Of a DNA stretch of 64,000 nucleotides, positions 7,547 to 18,000 are shown piece after piece. Source of the DNA: Traorella massiliensis (GTDB lineage Bacteria > Bacillota_I > Bacilli_A > Erysipelotrichales > Erysipelotrichaceae); NCBI RefSeq assembly GCF_900104665.1, contig NZ_LT629968.1, forward strand, positions 310,001 through 374,000. Reading direction: 5' to 3'. Every line of letters starts with the position of its first letter. The first letter of the stretch is position 1. The position numbers were made by a program, and so were the translations under genes. Under the pieces are notes generated by a model. That model saw only the letters and a list, made by a program, of their open reading frames with translations, was not told the DNA's origin and ran no database searches.

Positions 7547-9464
7547 GGATATTATGAATGCCAATGATAGTGCAACACCGAACAGTCGAGAAATGGCTGT
7601 ATTAAAAGAAAATTTCCCCTCATGTTTTAGGGCAGATGGATCCTTTGATATTGAGCGGTTTAAGGAATTTTTAAGTGATAAGATTGCTGTAACGGGAGAG
7701 GGTTATGAACTTAAGTTTTTGGGTAAAAACTATGCCCGATTGCTGGCTTCAATTGATACTACAACAGTTGTTGTGCCAGACGAGGAACATAACTCAAAAC
7801 CTGAAAATATGAACAGTGAAAATATCTACATAAGTGGCGACAACCTTGATGGATTAAAGCATCTCTTGAAGTCCTATTCAGGTCAAGTTAAATGTATTTA
7901 TATTGATCCTCCTTATAACACTGGAACAGATGGATTTGTGTATAATGACCAGTTCAAATTTACTGTGGAAGAGCTTTCGGAAAAACTAAGTATTAGCGAA
8001 GAACAGGCACAACGTATTTTAGACTTAACAAAGCGTGGTTCGGCTTCTCATTCTGCGTGGTTAATGTTTATGTACCCACGTCTTTTACTGGCTAGGGATT
8101 TACTTAAGGATGACGGTGTGATTTTTATCTCAATAGATGATAATGAACAAGCAAATCTAAGGCTTATTTGTGATGACGTGTTTGGGGAGGAGAATTTTGA
8201 AGGTCACATTCATTGGAGAAGACGACATAATCAACCGAATGATAAAACTAAATTAATAGGAATTGTTGCTGAACACATTCTTGTATACTCTAGAAATTGT
8301 CAATACCTTAAAGATGCAGGCGTTGGTAAAGTTGCACTTACAGGAGAATTTTCAAATCCTGATAATGACCCACGTGGTGACTGGGCTTCAAAACCTTGGA
8401 AAGCAGGTTCTGATCAATCTGGCACTAGATACACTATTATTACTCCAACTGGGATTGAACTTAATGAAGAATGGATGGGAGACTTTGATACATATACATC
8501 TCTTTTAAACGACAATAGAATATATTTTCCACGTGGTGGCGATGGAATGCCTCGAAAGAAATATTTCAAAACTGAAAGGCAGGCAGAGGGGCAATGTGCT
8601 ACTAATTGGTGGATTCACGAAATTTATGGGAGCAATCAAAAAGCTAGCGATGAATTAACAGAGCTATTTGGATTTAAAAATGCTTTTAGTAATCCCAAAC
8701 CAACGCAATTAATTGATGCAATAATAAGCTTAGCTAATGTTAAAGACGGTGATATTATTTTGGATTTCTTTAGCGGTTCTGCAACTACGGCACATTCTGC
8801 ACTCAAATTTTCATTAGGATGTAAGTGTAAATTTATAATGATACAATTGCCTGAAAACCTTGATTATCTTTTTGCAAATGCTTCTAGTAGTGAAAAGGAA
8901 AAGTGGAAAAATGTTATAGAGATGTTAGATGAAAATGGGCGTCCTCATACACTTGATCAAATTGGTATAGAACGCATTATCAGGGCAGCAAAAAAGATAA
9001 AAGAAGAATTTCCAGACACTAAGGTAGATCTCGGTTTTAGGCACTTTATTCTTGCTGAGCCTGAGCAAAACACTCTAGACAAGCTTGAAAAGTTTGACCC
9101 AACTGAAAATAAATTATTTGCTGACAAAGACATTCTTAGTGATTTTGGAAAACCTACCGTCCTTTCAACGTGGCTTGTTAGAGATGGATATGGACTTACA
9201 GCAGATGCTGAGGAGTTAAATTTTGCTGGATACAATGGCTATTATATAGGAAAACATCTTTACCTAATTGACCCGGAATTGTCTAATAAGGCGATTGAAG
9301 CCATTGTAGTAAAATATGAAACTGACGGTAGCTTTAATCCTGAGAACGTGGTGTTATTTGGTTATAGTTTTACATGGACGGAAATGGAAGCTTTAAAAAT
9401 TAATTTGAAACGGTTGAAGGATACAGAGAAAAACTTGCGTATCAACTTCGATATCCGTTATTGA
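7539..9464 (+). CDS. mod: Type III restriction-modification DNA methyltransferase (Mod)
   Basis: A 641-residue beta-class adenine-N6 methyltransferase. DPPYNTGTDGF (catalytic motif IV) lies near residue 120, and the S-adenosylmethionine-binding motif DFFSGSATTAHS near residue 409; this order defines the beta class. The long segment between them should hold the target recognition domain. The C-terminal 150 residues resemble the Res-interacting region of type III Mod proteins. ATG 7539 is preferred over ATG 7530 because of spacing to AAGGTG. It overlaps the XRE gene upstream and is followed by res after 14 bp. It modifies one strand of an asymmetric site and gives the Res complex its specificity. 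No simple-sequence repeat for phase variation was seen. Confidence 0.93.
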   Translation: MIKDIMNANDSATPNSREMAVLKENFPSCFRADGSFDIERFKEFLSDKIAVTGEGYELKFLGKNYARLLASIDTTTVVVPDEEHNSKPENMNSENIYISGDNLDGLKHLLKSYSGQVKCIYIDPPYNTGTDGFVYNDQFKFTVEELSEKLSISEEQAQRILDLTKRGSASHSAWLMFMYPRLLLARDLLKDDGVIFISIDDNEQANLRLICDDVFGEENFEGHIHWRRRHNQPNDKTKLIGIVAEHILVYSRNCQYLKDAGVGKVALTGEFSNPDNDPRGDWASKPWKAGSDQSGTRYTIITPTGIELNEEWMGDFDTYTSLLNDNRIYFPRGGDGMPRKKYFKTERQAEGQCATNWWIHEIYGSNQKASDELTELFGFKNAFSNPKPTQLIDAIISLANVKDGDIILDFFSGSATTAHSALKFSLGCKCKFIMIQLPENLDYLFANASSSEKEKWKNVIEMLDENGRPHTLDQIGIERIIRAAKKIKEEFPDTKVDLGFRHFILAEPEQNTLDKLEKFDPTENKLFADKDILSDFGKPTVLSTWLVRDGYGLTADAEELNFAGYNGYYIGKHLYLIDPELSNKAIEAIVVKYETDGSFNPENVVLFGYSFTWTEMEALKINLKRLKDTEKNLRINFDIRY

Positions 9465-9478
9465 TTGGAGGGTATGTT

Positions 9479-12439
9479 ATGGAACTTATCCTACAACGAG
9501 GATTACCACACCAACAAAAAGCTGTAGATGCAATAAGTGCTGCTTTGAATGGGGTACAGATAGCTTCTCCTGTACAATTTTATGAAAATCCAAGTATTTC
9601 TCTTTCTGACCCTAAACTAGCTGCAAATATTAGAGAAATTCAAAAAAATATACCTGCAGAATATCGAAGCAGTATGCCTGTTGGTGATTGCTTGAATATT
9701 GATATTAAAATGGAAACCGGTACAGGAAAGACTTACGTTTATACTCATACTATATATGAGCTTCATAAACGTTACGGACTTAATAAGTTTATCATCGCTG
9801 TACCTTCACTTGCGATTAAAGCAGGAACTGCGCAGTTTTTGCGTGATGAATATGTAAAGCGACATTTTTCCGATGTTTGTGGCTATGGTACAGAGATTGA
9901 AGTTGGAGTACTAGAAGCGCCAAAAAACAAGAAAAAGGGACGCTCCTATTTCCCGAGTGTTGTGAGCGACTTTGTAAAAGGTTCTTGCCAGAACACGAAG
10001 AAGATTTATGTATTATTAGTTAATATGCAACTACTTGTTGTCCGATCAAATGGTATGCTTAGCCGTGACGACTATGATTATGGAGTAGAAGGTTTTTATA
10101 GACCACTTGATGCTATTCGTGCAACAAACCCTGTTGTTATTATTGATGAGCCACATAGATTTTCTCGTGACCAGAAGGTATTTAAGGTTATCGTTGATGA
10201 AATAAAACCACAGTGTATTATACGCTTTGGTGCTACCTTCCCTGAAACTACAAGTGGACGTGGAAAAAACAAAATAACCGTAAAAGACTACCAAAACCTG
10301 CTCTATGATTTAAATGCCTGTGAATCTTTTAATCAAAATTTGATAAAGGGAGTAACGAAGGAGCATTTTGAACCCGTATCCAAGCGTGAAGAAAAGGTGA
10401 AAATCACTTCCATCACAAGCAAGGATTCTGTTACCTTTCAGTATAAAAAGCGTGATGAATCGACTAAAACATTTACTCTTAAAACTGGAGATTCACTATC
10501 TATCATTAATGAAGCTTTTGAGGGAATTACGGTTCATGCTATTGGCAAATCAACAGTTGAGTTTTCTAATGGTATTCAAAAGTCAACTGGTGAGGAATTG
10601 GATGTGGATATCTATATGACCTCTTATCAAGAGCAGATGATGCGTCTTGCCCTTGAGCGTCATTTTGAAACAGAAAAAACAAACTTCTGTGGTCGCAATT
10701 TCAAGATCAAGACATTGGCATTATTTTTTATCGATGATATATCATCATATCGACCAAACGAGGAAGGTAAAACCCCTTATCTATTACAAGCTTTTGAGAG
10801 ATTGCTTAAGGAACGGATAGAATCGGTGCTATCTACCCTCAGTGAGCATGATACAGAATATCGGGCATATCTGGAAGCAAGTCTTGCAGATATTTCTGCT
10901 TGTCATGCAGGCTATTTTTCACAGGACAATAGCGATTCGGATGAAGATATAGCAAAAGAAGTAGAAACCATCCTTCATGGGAAAAAACACCTTCTCTCTT
11001 TCAAGAATAATGACGGTAGCTATAACACTTTACGTTTTCTATTTTCAAAATGGACACTTAAAGAGGGCTGGGATAACCCTAATGTATTTACGATAGCTAA
11101 ACTTCGTTCTAGCGGAAGTGAAAATAGTAAACTGCAAGAGGTTGGACGAGGTTTACGTCTACCTGTAGATGAGAATGGTAATAGAATCTCCAATGAAGAA
11201 TTCCAGCTTAATTATATTGTTGACTTCACAGAGGCAGACTTTGCTAATCGATTAATAGACCAAATAAACGGAGAAATTCCACAAGCTTCTTCTATTAGCG
11301 AAGAAAGATTGGAACAAGTGGCCAAGAAGCTTGGCATGACTTCTGATGAGCTTTTTGATGCACTATATGATAAACATTACATAGACAGGCGATTAAATAT
11401 AAAACCCGATACAAGGGACGCTTTCTTTGCAGAATACCCGGACTTTGCTACAGGATTGTCTTCAGGTAAGGTAAAAGACCGAAATGTAGCAAAAACAAAA
11501 CCTGTAAAAATCCGCAAAGCTGTTTACAGTGAAATACGCAAATTATGGGAAGCAATCAATCAACGATATCTACTTTTCTATGATGATGATCTGGATGCTG
11601 ATATGGCTAAAGTTGTTTTATCCTTGCTGGAAAAACCCGGTGTTTTTACAGACGTTGTCATGACTAGCTCCAGAGATATCGTTAAGAGCGATGGCTCACA
11701 GATGATGATTGTTTCAGATACAGGCGCCCAATATATAGTATCCAAACCTATTCCCTACAATGAATTTCTTAAGAGGATCACAAATGCTACAAACATTCCA
11801 ATTAAAGTATTGCATGAGGCATTGTGTGAGTATGTTAAGAGGAATGGAACTATAAATCCAGAACATATTAATGAAAATTCTGTCAGCATGTTTATCCAAC
11901 AATTTCATGACTGGAGAAGCAATAATTTGCAAGGTCGATTCCATTATGCAAAAAGCAATACGCCTGTTGGTGCCACAGCACTTACCTATTCAGACGGTTC
12001 TCCACGTGAAGATATTGCACAGGGACGTATCGGCACAAAGATAGCTCCGGGAACACCAAGCGAGAAGTATTTATATGATGCTTTCGCTTATGACTCACCG
12101 TTGGAACAAAAGAATATTATGTCGGACATCGAAGAAGTCATTGTATATGGAAAAATTCCACGTAGCAGCATTGCCATACCGACTATTACCGGTGGAATGT
12201 ACAGTCCAGACTTCATGTATGTTGTAAGAAGGACTTCCGGTGAGAAAGAGCTTAACATTGTAGTCGAAACAAAAGACGTAGAAAATAAATCCGACTTACG
12301 TGGTACAGAAAAAGCAAAAATTGATTGTGCTCGTGTTTTCTTTGGTATGTTCTCGAAAGATGGATACACTGTTTATTTCCGTGATCAGTTAAACAACAAA
12401 CAGATGGCTCAGATTATTAAGGAAGTATTAGCAGAGTGA
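9479..12439 (+). CDS. res: Type III restriction enzyme, Res subunit
   Basis: A 986-residue SF2 helicase-nuclease. METGTGKTYVY near residue 79 is Walker A, IDEPHRF near 222 is the DEAD-type motif II, and QEVGRGLRLPV near 554 is motif VI. The C-terminal end has SPDFMY followed by VVETKD near residues 908-932, a PD-(D/E)XK nuclease signature. The start is the ATG at 9479 behind TTGGAGGG; the frame opens 6 codons earlier. With Mod it would hydrolyse ATP, move along DNA and cut when two unmodified head-to-head sites meet. Length and motifs are full, so it should be functional. Confidence 0.93.
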   Translation: MELILQRGLPHQQKAVDAISAALNGVQIASPVQFYENPSISLSDPKLAANIREIQKNIPAEYRSSMPVGDCLNIDIKMETGTGKTYVYTHTIYELHKRYGLNKFIIAVPSLAIKAGTAQFLRDEYVKRHFSDVCGYGTEIEVGVLEAPKNKKKGRSYFPSVVSDFVKGSCQNTKKIYVLLVNMQLLVVRSNGMLSRDDYDYGVEGFYRPLDAIRATNPVVIIDEPHRFSRDQKVFKVIVDEIKPQCIIRFGATFPETTSGRGKNKITVKDYQNLLYDLNACESFNQNLIKGVTKEHFEPVSKREEKVKITSITSKDSVTFQYKKRDESTKTFTLKTGDSLSIINEAFEGITVHAIGKSTVEFSNGIQKSTGEELDVDIYMTSYQEQMMRLALERHFETEKTNFCGRNFKIKTLALFFIDDISSYRPNEEGKTPYLLQAFERLLKERIESVLSTLSEHDTEYRAYLEASLADISACHAGYFSQDNSDSDEDIAKEVETILHGKKHLLSFKNNDGSYNTLRFLFSKWTLKEGWDNPNVFTIAKLRSSGSENSKLQEVGRGLRLPVDENGNRISNEEFQLNYIVDFTEADFANRLIDQINGEIPQASSISEERLEQVAKKLGMTSDELFDALYDKHYIDRRLNIKPDTRDAFFAEYPDFATGLSSGKVKDRNVAKTKPVKIRKAVYSEIRKLWEAINQRYLLFYDDDLDADMAKVVLSLLEKPGVFTDVVMTSSRDIVKSDGSQMMIVSDTGAQYIVSKPIPYNEFLKRITNATNIPIKVLHEALCEYVKRNGTINPEHINENSVSMFIQQFHDWRSNNLQGRFHYAKSNTPVGATALTYSDGSPREDIAQGRIGTKIAPGTPSEKYLYDAFAYDSPLEQKNIMSDIEEVIVYGKIPRSSIAIPTITGGMYSPDFMYVVRRTSGEKELNIVVETKDVENKSDLRGTEKAKIDCARVFFGMFSKDGYTVYFRDQLNNKQMAQIIKEVLAE

Positions 12440-12474
12440 TTTGTGTGAATTTCTAGCTGAAAGGAGGTAAATCA

Positions 12475-13443
12475 ATGAAAGCTATGATATTCTTAAACAC
12501 AGCTTGGATGGAAAGATATGAAGGTTTATTGGGAAATGATAAAGAAATACATGGCGGTGGCTCCTATGTTGAAGAATATGGTTATGGACACGAAATATTC
12601 AATTTCAAAAAAATTAGCGGTAAGGTATATGGTTATGCTCAGCCAAGCGGGTATAACAACCTTCAAAGATTAGGAGCGAGTGAAGATGATGAATTCATAG
12701 ATGATGTTTTAGTCATTTTCACTGCAACCCACAAGAATGGCGGAACGTATATAGTTGGATGGTATAAGAATGCCAGGTTTTTTAAAGATTATCAGAACAC
12801 TAATCTTTCAGAAAGAAAATTTAGAAATGAATATATCGGATATTATGTTGTTGCTAATGCTGACAATGCTACTTTACTGAGTATAGATGAAAGGTTCTCA
12901 TTTCCGATAATACCAAGAAGAGTAAAAGGCGGAATGGGTCAATCAAATGTTTGGTATGCTGATAGCCCTGAAATGGAGGATTTTAAGAAAGAAGTTCTAA
13001 GACATATAGAAAGATATGAAAAAAAGAAAAGTATTAGGCGTCGCCTTCCTATCTTCCGCCAAACCGATGCAGAACTAAGAAAGAAAATAGAGAATATCGC
13101 TATTAGAGAAGTTACCAGAGAATACTCAGAAAGGGGTTTTGCCGTGACTTCTGTAGAAAGTGAAAACTTAGGATGGGATTTGGAAGCAGTTTATAAGAAA
13201 ATTAAATTAAAATTTGAAGTAAAGGGACTAGCAGGTCAAGAGGTTTCTGTTGAGTTAACTCCAAATGAATTTTCAAAAATGAACAACAATAAGGACTCTT
13301 ACAGATTATGTGTTGTTACAAAGTGCCTAGAAAATCCTGTACTTTATGTTTTTTCATATTCCTCTGAAAGGAATGAATGGATAAGCGAAGATGGTCATAT
13401 ACTTTCAATTGACCAGATTATATCCGCAAGGTGCTATACTTAA
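12475..13443 (+). CDS. DUF3883-domain protein next to type III R-M
   Basis: A 322-residue protein 35 bp after res, behind AAGGAGG. The C-terminal third (about 210-310) has VTREYSERGFAVTSVES, NLGWDLEAV and FEVKGLAG, the conserved core of DUF3883, which has a nuclease-like (PD-(D/E)XK-like) fold pattern D-x-E-x-K. The N-terminal 170 residues, with VLVIFTATHKNGGTYIVGWY and FFKDYQ, may be a separate recognition domain, but I cannot name it. DUF3883 proteins are known neighbours of defence helicases and methylases. It may be a third component of this system or an independent nuclease. Domain call good; function open. Confidence 0.75.
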   Translation: MKAMIFLNTAWMERYEGLLGNDKEIHGGGSYVEEYGYGHEIFNFKKISGKVYGYAQPSGYNNLQRLGASEDDEFIDDVLVIFTATHKNGGTYIVGWYKNARFFKDYQNTNLSERKFRNEYIGYYVVANADNATLLSIDERFSFPIIPRRVKGGMGQSNVWYADSPEMEDFKKEVLRHIERYEKKKSIRRRLPIFRQTDAELRKKIENIAIREVTREYSERGFAVTSVESENLGWDLEAVYKKIKLKFEVKGLAGQEVSVELTPNEFSKMNNNKDSYRLCVVTKCLENPVLYVFSYSSERNEWISEDGHILSIDQIISARCYT

Positions 13444-13482
13444 TTCCATAAAATGACCATATTTTGTATTACCACTAAACAC

Positions 13483-13534
13483 AAAAAGACCAGCCGCTTC
13501 AAGCATTCATGCCTGATTGTGACTGGTCTTTTTT
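13483..13534 (+). terminator. Terminator of the restriction cassette
   Basis: AAAAAGACCAG pairs with CTGGTCTTTTTT around a loop of about 29 bases. The loop contains GCTTCAAGC, which is complementary to GCTTGAAGC at 13540-13548 just outside, so two alternative folds are possible. It ends the operon at 7307-13443. Confidence 0.75.
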
Positions 13535-13618
13535 GCCCCGCTTGAAGCTGTTCACTTTAGTTTTTTTTCTTCAATCCCTAAGTGAGCGCTTCTTTCGCCG
13601 GTCTTTTACATGATTGAT

Positions 13619-13837
13619 TTATTTTTTATCTTTATTTTGGATATCTGTAAATGCAGAAGGATTTTTCTGGTATTCTTTGTAAATGATGAATCCTCCCATT
13701 GCCATCAGTATCAAAGAAGCGATCATTCCGATAGATAGCGTCATTTGAAAAAGCAGCGGGAGATTAAAAATAAAAAGGATCAATCCTCCGGCAAAGATGC
13801 CACGGGTAAATGAATGTATCTTAAATTTCTTTTTCAT
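13619..13837 (-). CDS. Small two-helix membrane protein
   Basis: A 72-residue protein with a basic N-terminus (MKKKFKIHSF) and two hydrophobic segments (about residues 14-32 and 35-52), then a charged tail. The start at 13837 is supported by GGAGG just upstream; the frame is open earlier, but that part overlaps the hydrolase. It overlaps the end of the hydrolase gene by 17 bp and is cotranscribed with it. I do not recognise a family. It is probably an integral membrane protein of unknown role. Confidence 0.6.
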   Translation of the reverse strand: MKKKFKIHSFTRGIFAGGLILFIFNLPLLFQMTLSIGMIASLILMAMGGFIIYKEYQKNPSAFTDIQNKDKK

Positions 13838-14759
13838 TCTGTTCCTCCAAAAAAGAATAAACTTGTTTTGCCATTTCATCGCTTTGTGTCCAATGAAGAT
13901 AATGAGAACCTTTCAGTTCGATCATTTTAGCATTTTTACAGTTTGCGATTTGCTCTTCATGCAGTTTTTTCCACCACTTGACCCTAGAAATATTTTCTGA
14001 TGAGAGAAATATCAGGATCGGAAGTGTTGAAGGATATTGAAGATCACGGCAATGTTCAAAATTATCATGGATCCATTGACCTTCATTCTGCAAGGTTTCA
14101 TTTTTATCAGAGAAGGTCATCGCACGAATCGTAAATAAAGATTCTTTATCATAGTTTTCCGATGGCGGTGTCAGAAGAGCCGGTTTGATCTTATCGATGA
14201 GACGTAATAAACCGATCTTACGTAACGGCTTCATTAGTTTTTCTTCTAAGGAAGCATCTATATAATCAATTTGTTGAGGAACGCTTGGATCAATGCCAAT
14301 GATTCCTAGAACCTCTTGAGGATAGGTGTGCTGATAATAGAGACCGTAAACTCCTGAGATTGAATGGGCCATCAGATAATAATGATCACATTGCAGTTTT
14401 TCCATTAAAGCATGAATCTCTTCACAGATGTTTTGAACGCTTCTTGGACGAAGCGAATGATCGCTTTCTCCATATCCGAAATATTCAATCGTGATTACTT
14501 TTGAAAATGTGCTCAAACGGTCTGCGAGCGGTTTAAAATCTAAAATAGGTGCTGCACTGCCATAACCGCTTAAAAGAAGGATGACAGGACCTTTTTCACC
14601 GCTGATAGAAAGATTCATCGTACCAAAGCGAGTCGTTACCCGTTTTCCATAAGATTTTATCTTACGAAGATCGTTTTTCTCTTGAATACTTTCATAGGTA
14701 TAGGAAGCAGCAATGACAGATGTGCCAATGAACAAGGGCCAAAAAATCTTTTTTTTCAT
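13821..14759 (-). CDS. Alpha/beta hydrolase, membrane-anchored
   Basis: A 312-residue protein. Residues 3-20 are hydrophobic after a KKK start and form a membrane anchor or uncleaved signal. Next come LLLSGYGSAAP (oxyanion loop), YFGYGES, and the nucleophile elbow MAHSISGVYG with its serine near residue 133. DPSVPQQ follows, with a late acid region and the catalytic histidine in LKGSHYLHW near residue 285. The order is that of a classical alpha/beta hydrolase (lipase, esterase or peptidase). The substrate cannot be told. It is transcribed away from the activase gene and leads a two-gene operon with the small membrane protein. Confidence 0.85.
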   Translation of the reverse strand: MKKKIFWPLFIGTSVIAASYTYESIQEKNDLRKIKSYGKRVTTRFGTMNLSISGEKGPVILLLSGYGSAAPILDFKPLADRLSTFSKVITIEYFGYGESDHSLRPRSVQNICEEIHALMEKLQCDHYYLMAHSISGVYGLYYQHTYPQEVLGIIGIDPSVPQQIDYIDASLEEKLMKPLRKIGLLRLIDKIKPALLTPPSENYDKESLFTIRAMTFSDKNETLQNEGQWIHDNFEHCRDLQYPSTLPILIFLSSENISRVKWWKKLHEEQIANCKNAKMIELKGSHYLHWTQSDEMAKQVYSFLEEQNEKEI

Positions 14760-14851
14760 AGATACACCTCTTTCCTTATATTATACGATGTTGAAAAAAA
14801 GAAGGCAATAAAGAAGTGATACTGGCAAAATATGTGAAATGAATGATTTTC

Positions 14852-14880
14852 TTGACACATAGTTATACAAAGTTTAAAAT
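14852..14880 (+). promoter_or_regulatory. Sigma-A-type promoter for the activase gene
   Basis: TTGACA (14852-14857), a 17-base spacer and TAAAAT (14875-14880). It leaves an untranslated leader of about 150 bases. The leader contains an 11-bp inverted repeat (14958-14968 and 14999-15009). Confidence 0.7.
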
Positions 14881-15037
14881 AAGTTGTAAAATTTTTAAGA
14901 TTATAAAGAACCGGGAAATATCATACAAAAAATGAGATGTGTATAAATTTTAATCAAATTGATTTTCAATTTATTTTAAAATCCGTAAAATAAGAACATG
15001 AAAATCAATCGTATGGAAACAAAGGAGGCTGATAGAT

Positions 15038-18000
15038 ATGTATTATTTAGGTATTGATGTTGGATCTACAACGGTTAAGGCATACCTTACCAATGAGCAG
15101 GATGAATGTCTTTATCAGAATTATATCCGTCATAATTCTGATGTGCGAAATACGATGCTCTTTTTACTTGAAGAAATCAGAAATCAACTGGGAAATCTTG
15201 AAATCCATCCCGTTATCACAGGATCAGGAGGACTTTCAATTTCTACCACATTAAATATAAAATTTGTACAGGAAGTGATTGCTTGTACAAAGACAATAGA
15301 AAAGTATATACCTGAAACGGATGTCGCAATTGAGTTAGGTGGTGAAGATGCGAAGATCACTTATTTTGAAGGGTCATTGGAACAGAGGATGAATGGAACC
15401 TGTGCTGGAGGTACAGGTGCTTTTATTGACCAGATGGCTACGCTTCTGCAGACAGATGCCTCCGGACTAAATGAATTAGCAAAATCGCATACTTGTATTT
15501 ATCCGATTGCGTCAAGATGCGGAGTATTTGCAAAGACAGATATCCAGCCATTGATCAACGAAGGAGCTCAAAAAGAAGATATTGCAGCCTCCATTTTTCA
15601 AGCAATCGTAAATCAGACGATCAGTGGTTTGGCATGTGGAAAACCGATATGTGGCAAAATAGCTTTCTTAGGAGGCCCGCTTTATTTTTTGGATCAGTTA
15701 AGAGTCCGTTTTATTGAAACTTTAAACTTAAAAGATGAAGATGTGATCTTTCCGGAAAATTCACAGCTATTCGTGGCCATGGGAGCTTGTTTAAGCGCTA
15801 AAGAGAATACAGAAGAAGTGCAGATCGATGAAGTTATCGATAAGCTGAAACATCTAAATGCTCAGCCAAGTGAAAGCGTGGGCTTGGAACCTTTATTTGA
15901 AAATGAAGGGGAACTGATTGAATTCCGTAATCGTCACTTCAAAGATAGTGCGAGAAGAAGAAGTCTTGAAACTTATCAGGGTGATCTTTATTTAGGAATC
16001 GATGTCGGATCAACGACTTCAAAAGTTGTTATGATCGATCCAAAAGGTAATATCCTTTATTCCTTTTATGATTCAAATCATGGAAACCCTTTGGAATTGA
16101 TGATCGAAATCATGAAAAAAATCTATCAGCTGATCCCACAAGGAGCCCAAATCAAAAAAGCAGGTGTTACGGGTTATGGAGAAGCATTGATACAGAGCGC
16201 TTTAAAGATCGACTATGGTGAAGTTGAAACGATTGCTCACTATACGGCAGCAAAACATTTCCAGAAAGATGTAGATTTTATTTTGGATATTGGTGGTCAG
16301 GATATGAAGGCCATCACGATCAAAGAGGGTGTGATCCAGGATATTACATTAAATGAAGCATGTTCAAGCGGGTGTGGTTCCTTTTTAGAAACATTTGCAC
16401 ATTCGCTGGGATATGGTATTGAAGACTTCGCAGATTTAGCGCTCCGCTCAAAGCATCCTTTGGATCTTGGAAGCCGTTGTACTGTGTTTATGAATTCTAA
16501 AGTGAAACAGGCTCAAAAAGAAGGTGCTTCACTTGAAGATATTTCTGCCGGACTTTCATATTCAATTATCAAGAATGCTTTATATAAAGTTATTAAGTTA
16601 AGAAATAAAGACCAGATTGGTAAGCATGTTGTTGTACAGGGTGGTACTTTTAATAATAATGCTGTTTTAAGAGCTTTTGAAAAAGAAACCGGTATTGAAG
16701 CAATTCGTCCGGATATTGCCGGTTTGATGGGTGCTTATGGTATGGCAATGATTGCCAAAGAAAAAGATGACGGTAAGGGAAGTACGATATTGAGTGCTGA
16801 AGAGCTAAAGGACTTCCATTCTACCCATACGATGCGCCATTGTGGCAAATGTACGAACAACTGTTTATTAACGGTGACTGAATTTACAGATGGAAGAAGA
16901 TTTGTCAGTGGAAACCGTTGTGAAAGAGGGGCTGATCTGCCAGTTAAATCAAAGACACTTCCAAATCTTTATGAATATAAATATCGTCGTTTATTTAGAT
17001 ATAAGCCATTATCGAAGGAAGAAGCGACTCGTGGCAGTGTAGGTATTCCACGTGTCTTGAACATGTATGAAAATTATCCTTTCTGGCATACTTTCTTCAC
17101 AGATCTTAAATTCAGAGTCATATTATCTGATAAATCATCAAAGAAAATATATGAAAAGGGAATTGAATCGATACCAAGTGAAAGTGTTTGTTATCCAGCT
17201 AAGATCACACATGGACATATTGAAAATCTGATTGAAAAGAACGTAGGCTTTATTTTCTATCCATCTGTATTATATGAAAGAATTGAAAATAAAGATGCTG
17301 GTAACCATTATAATTGCCCAGTCGTAGCCTCTTATCCAGAAACGATTCGTAATAATGTAGACAATCTTCAGTCGCATAACATTATATTTAAAAATCCATT
17401 TATTTCATTGAATAATCCTAAGACCATGTTTAAAGTGCTGAAGGAAGAGCTTAAAGAGTTCAATATTTCAGATAGTGAATTGAAACATGCAATCCAAGTG
17501 GCTTATGAAGAATTAGATGTTTTCCAAAGTGATGTACGTGAAGAAGGTAAAAAAGCCTTGAATTATATGCGTGAGCATCATTTACAGGGAATCGTGCTGG
17601 CAGGACGTCCTTATCACATCGATCCGGAAATCAATCACGGTATTCCTGATTTGATTACTTCTGAAGGCTTTGTCTTATTGAGTGAAGACAGCATCTGTCA
17701 ATTAGATGAAGAGCATCTGCAGCTAAGAGTCGTGGATCAGTGGACTTATCATTCTCGCTTGTATAAAGCAGCTTCTTACGTTTCTTCACAAAGCGATCTG
17801 CATTTGATTCAGCTGACTTCTTTTGGCTGCGGCCTTGATGCCGTAACAGCTGATCAGGTTTCAGAAATTCTAAAAGCCAGAAATAAGATCTATACCTTGA
17901 TCAAAATTGATGAGGTAAGCAATCTGGGAGCGATTCGTATCCGTATCCGTTCGTTAAAATCAACGATTGAAAAAGGTGAAGAACATCTTGATCTTTCAAA

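Noticed and set aside
14881-15037. Riboswitch upstream of the activase gene
   Set aside because: Only one inverted repeat is visible; no conserved riboswitch core could be recognised.
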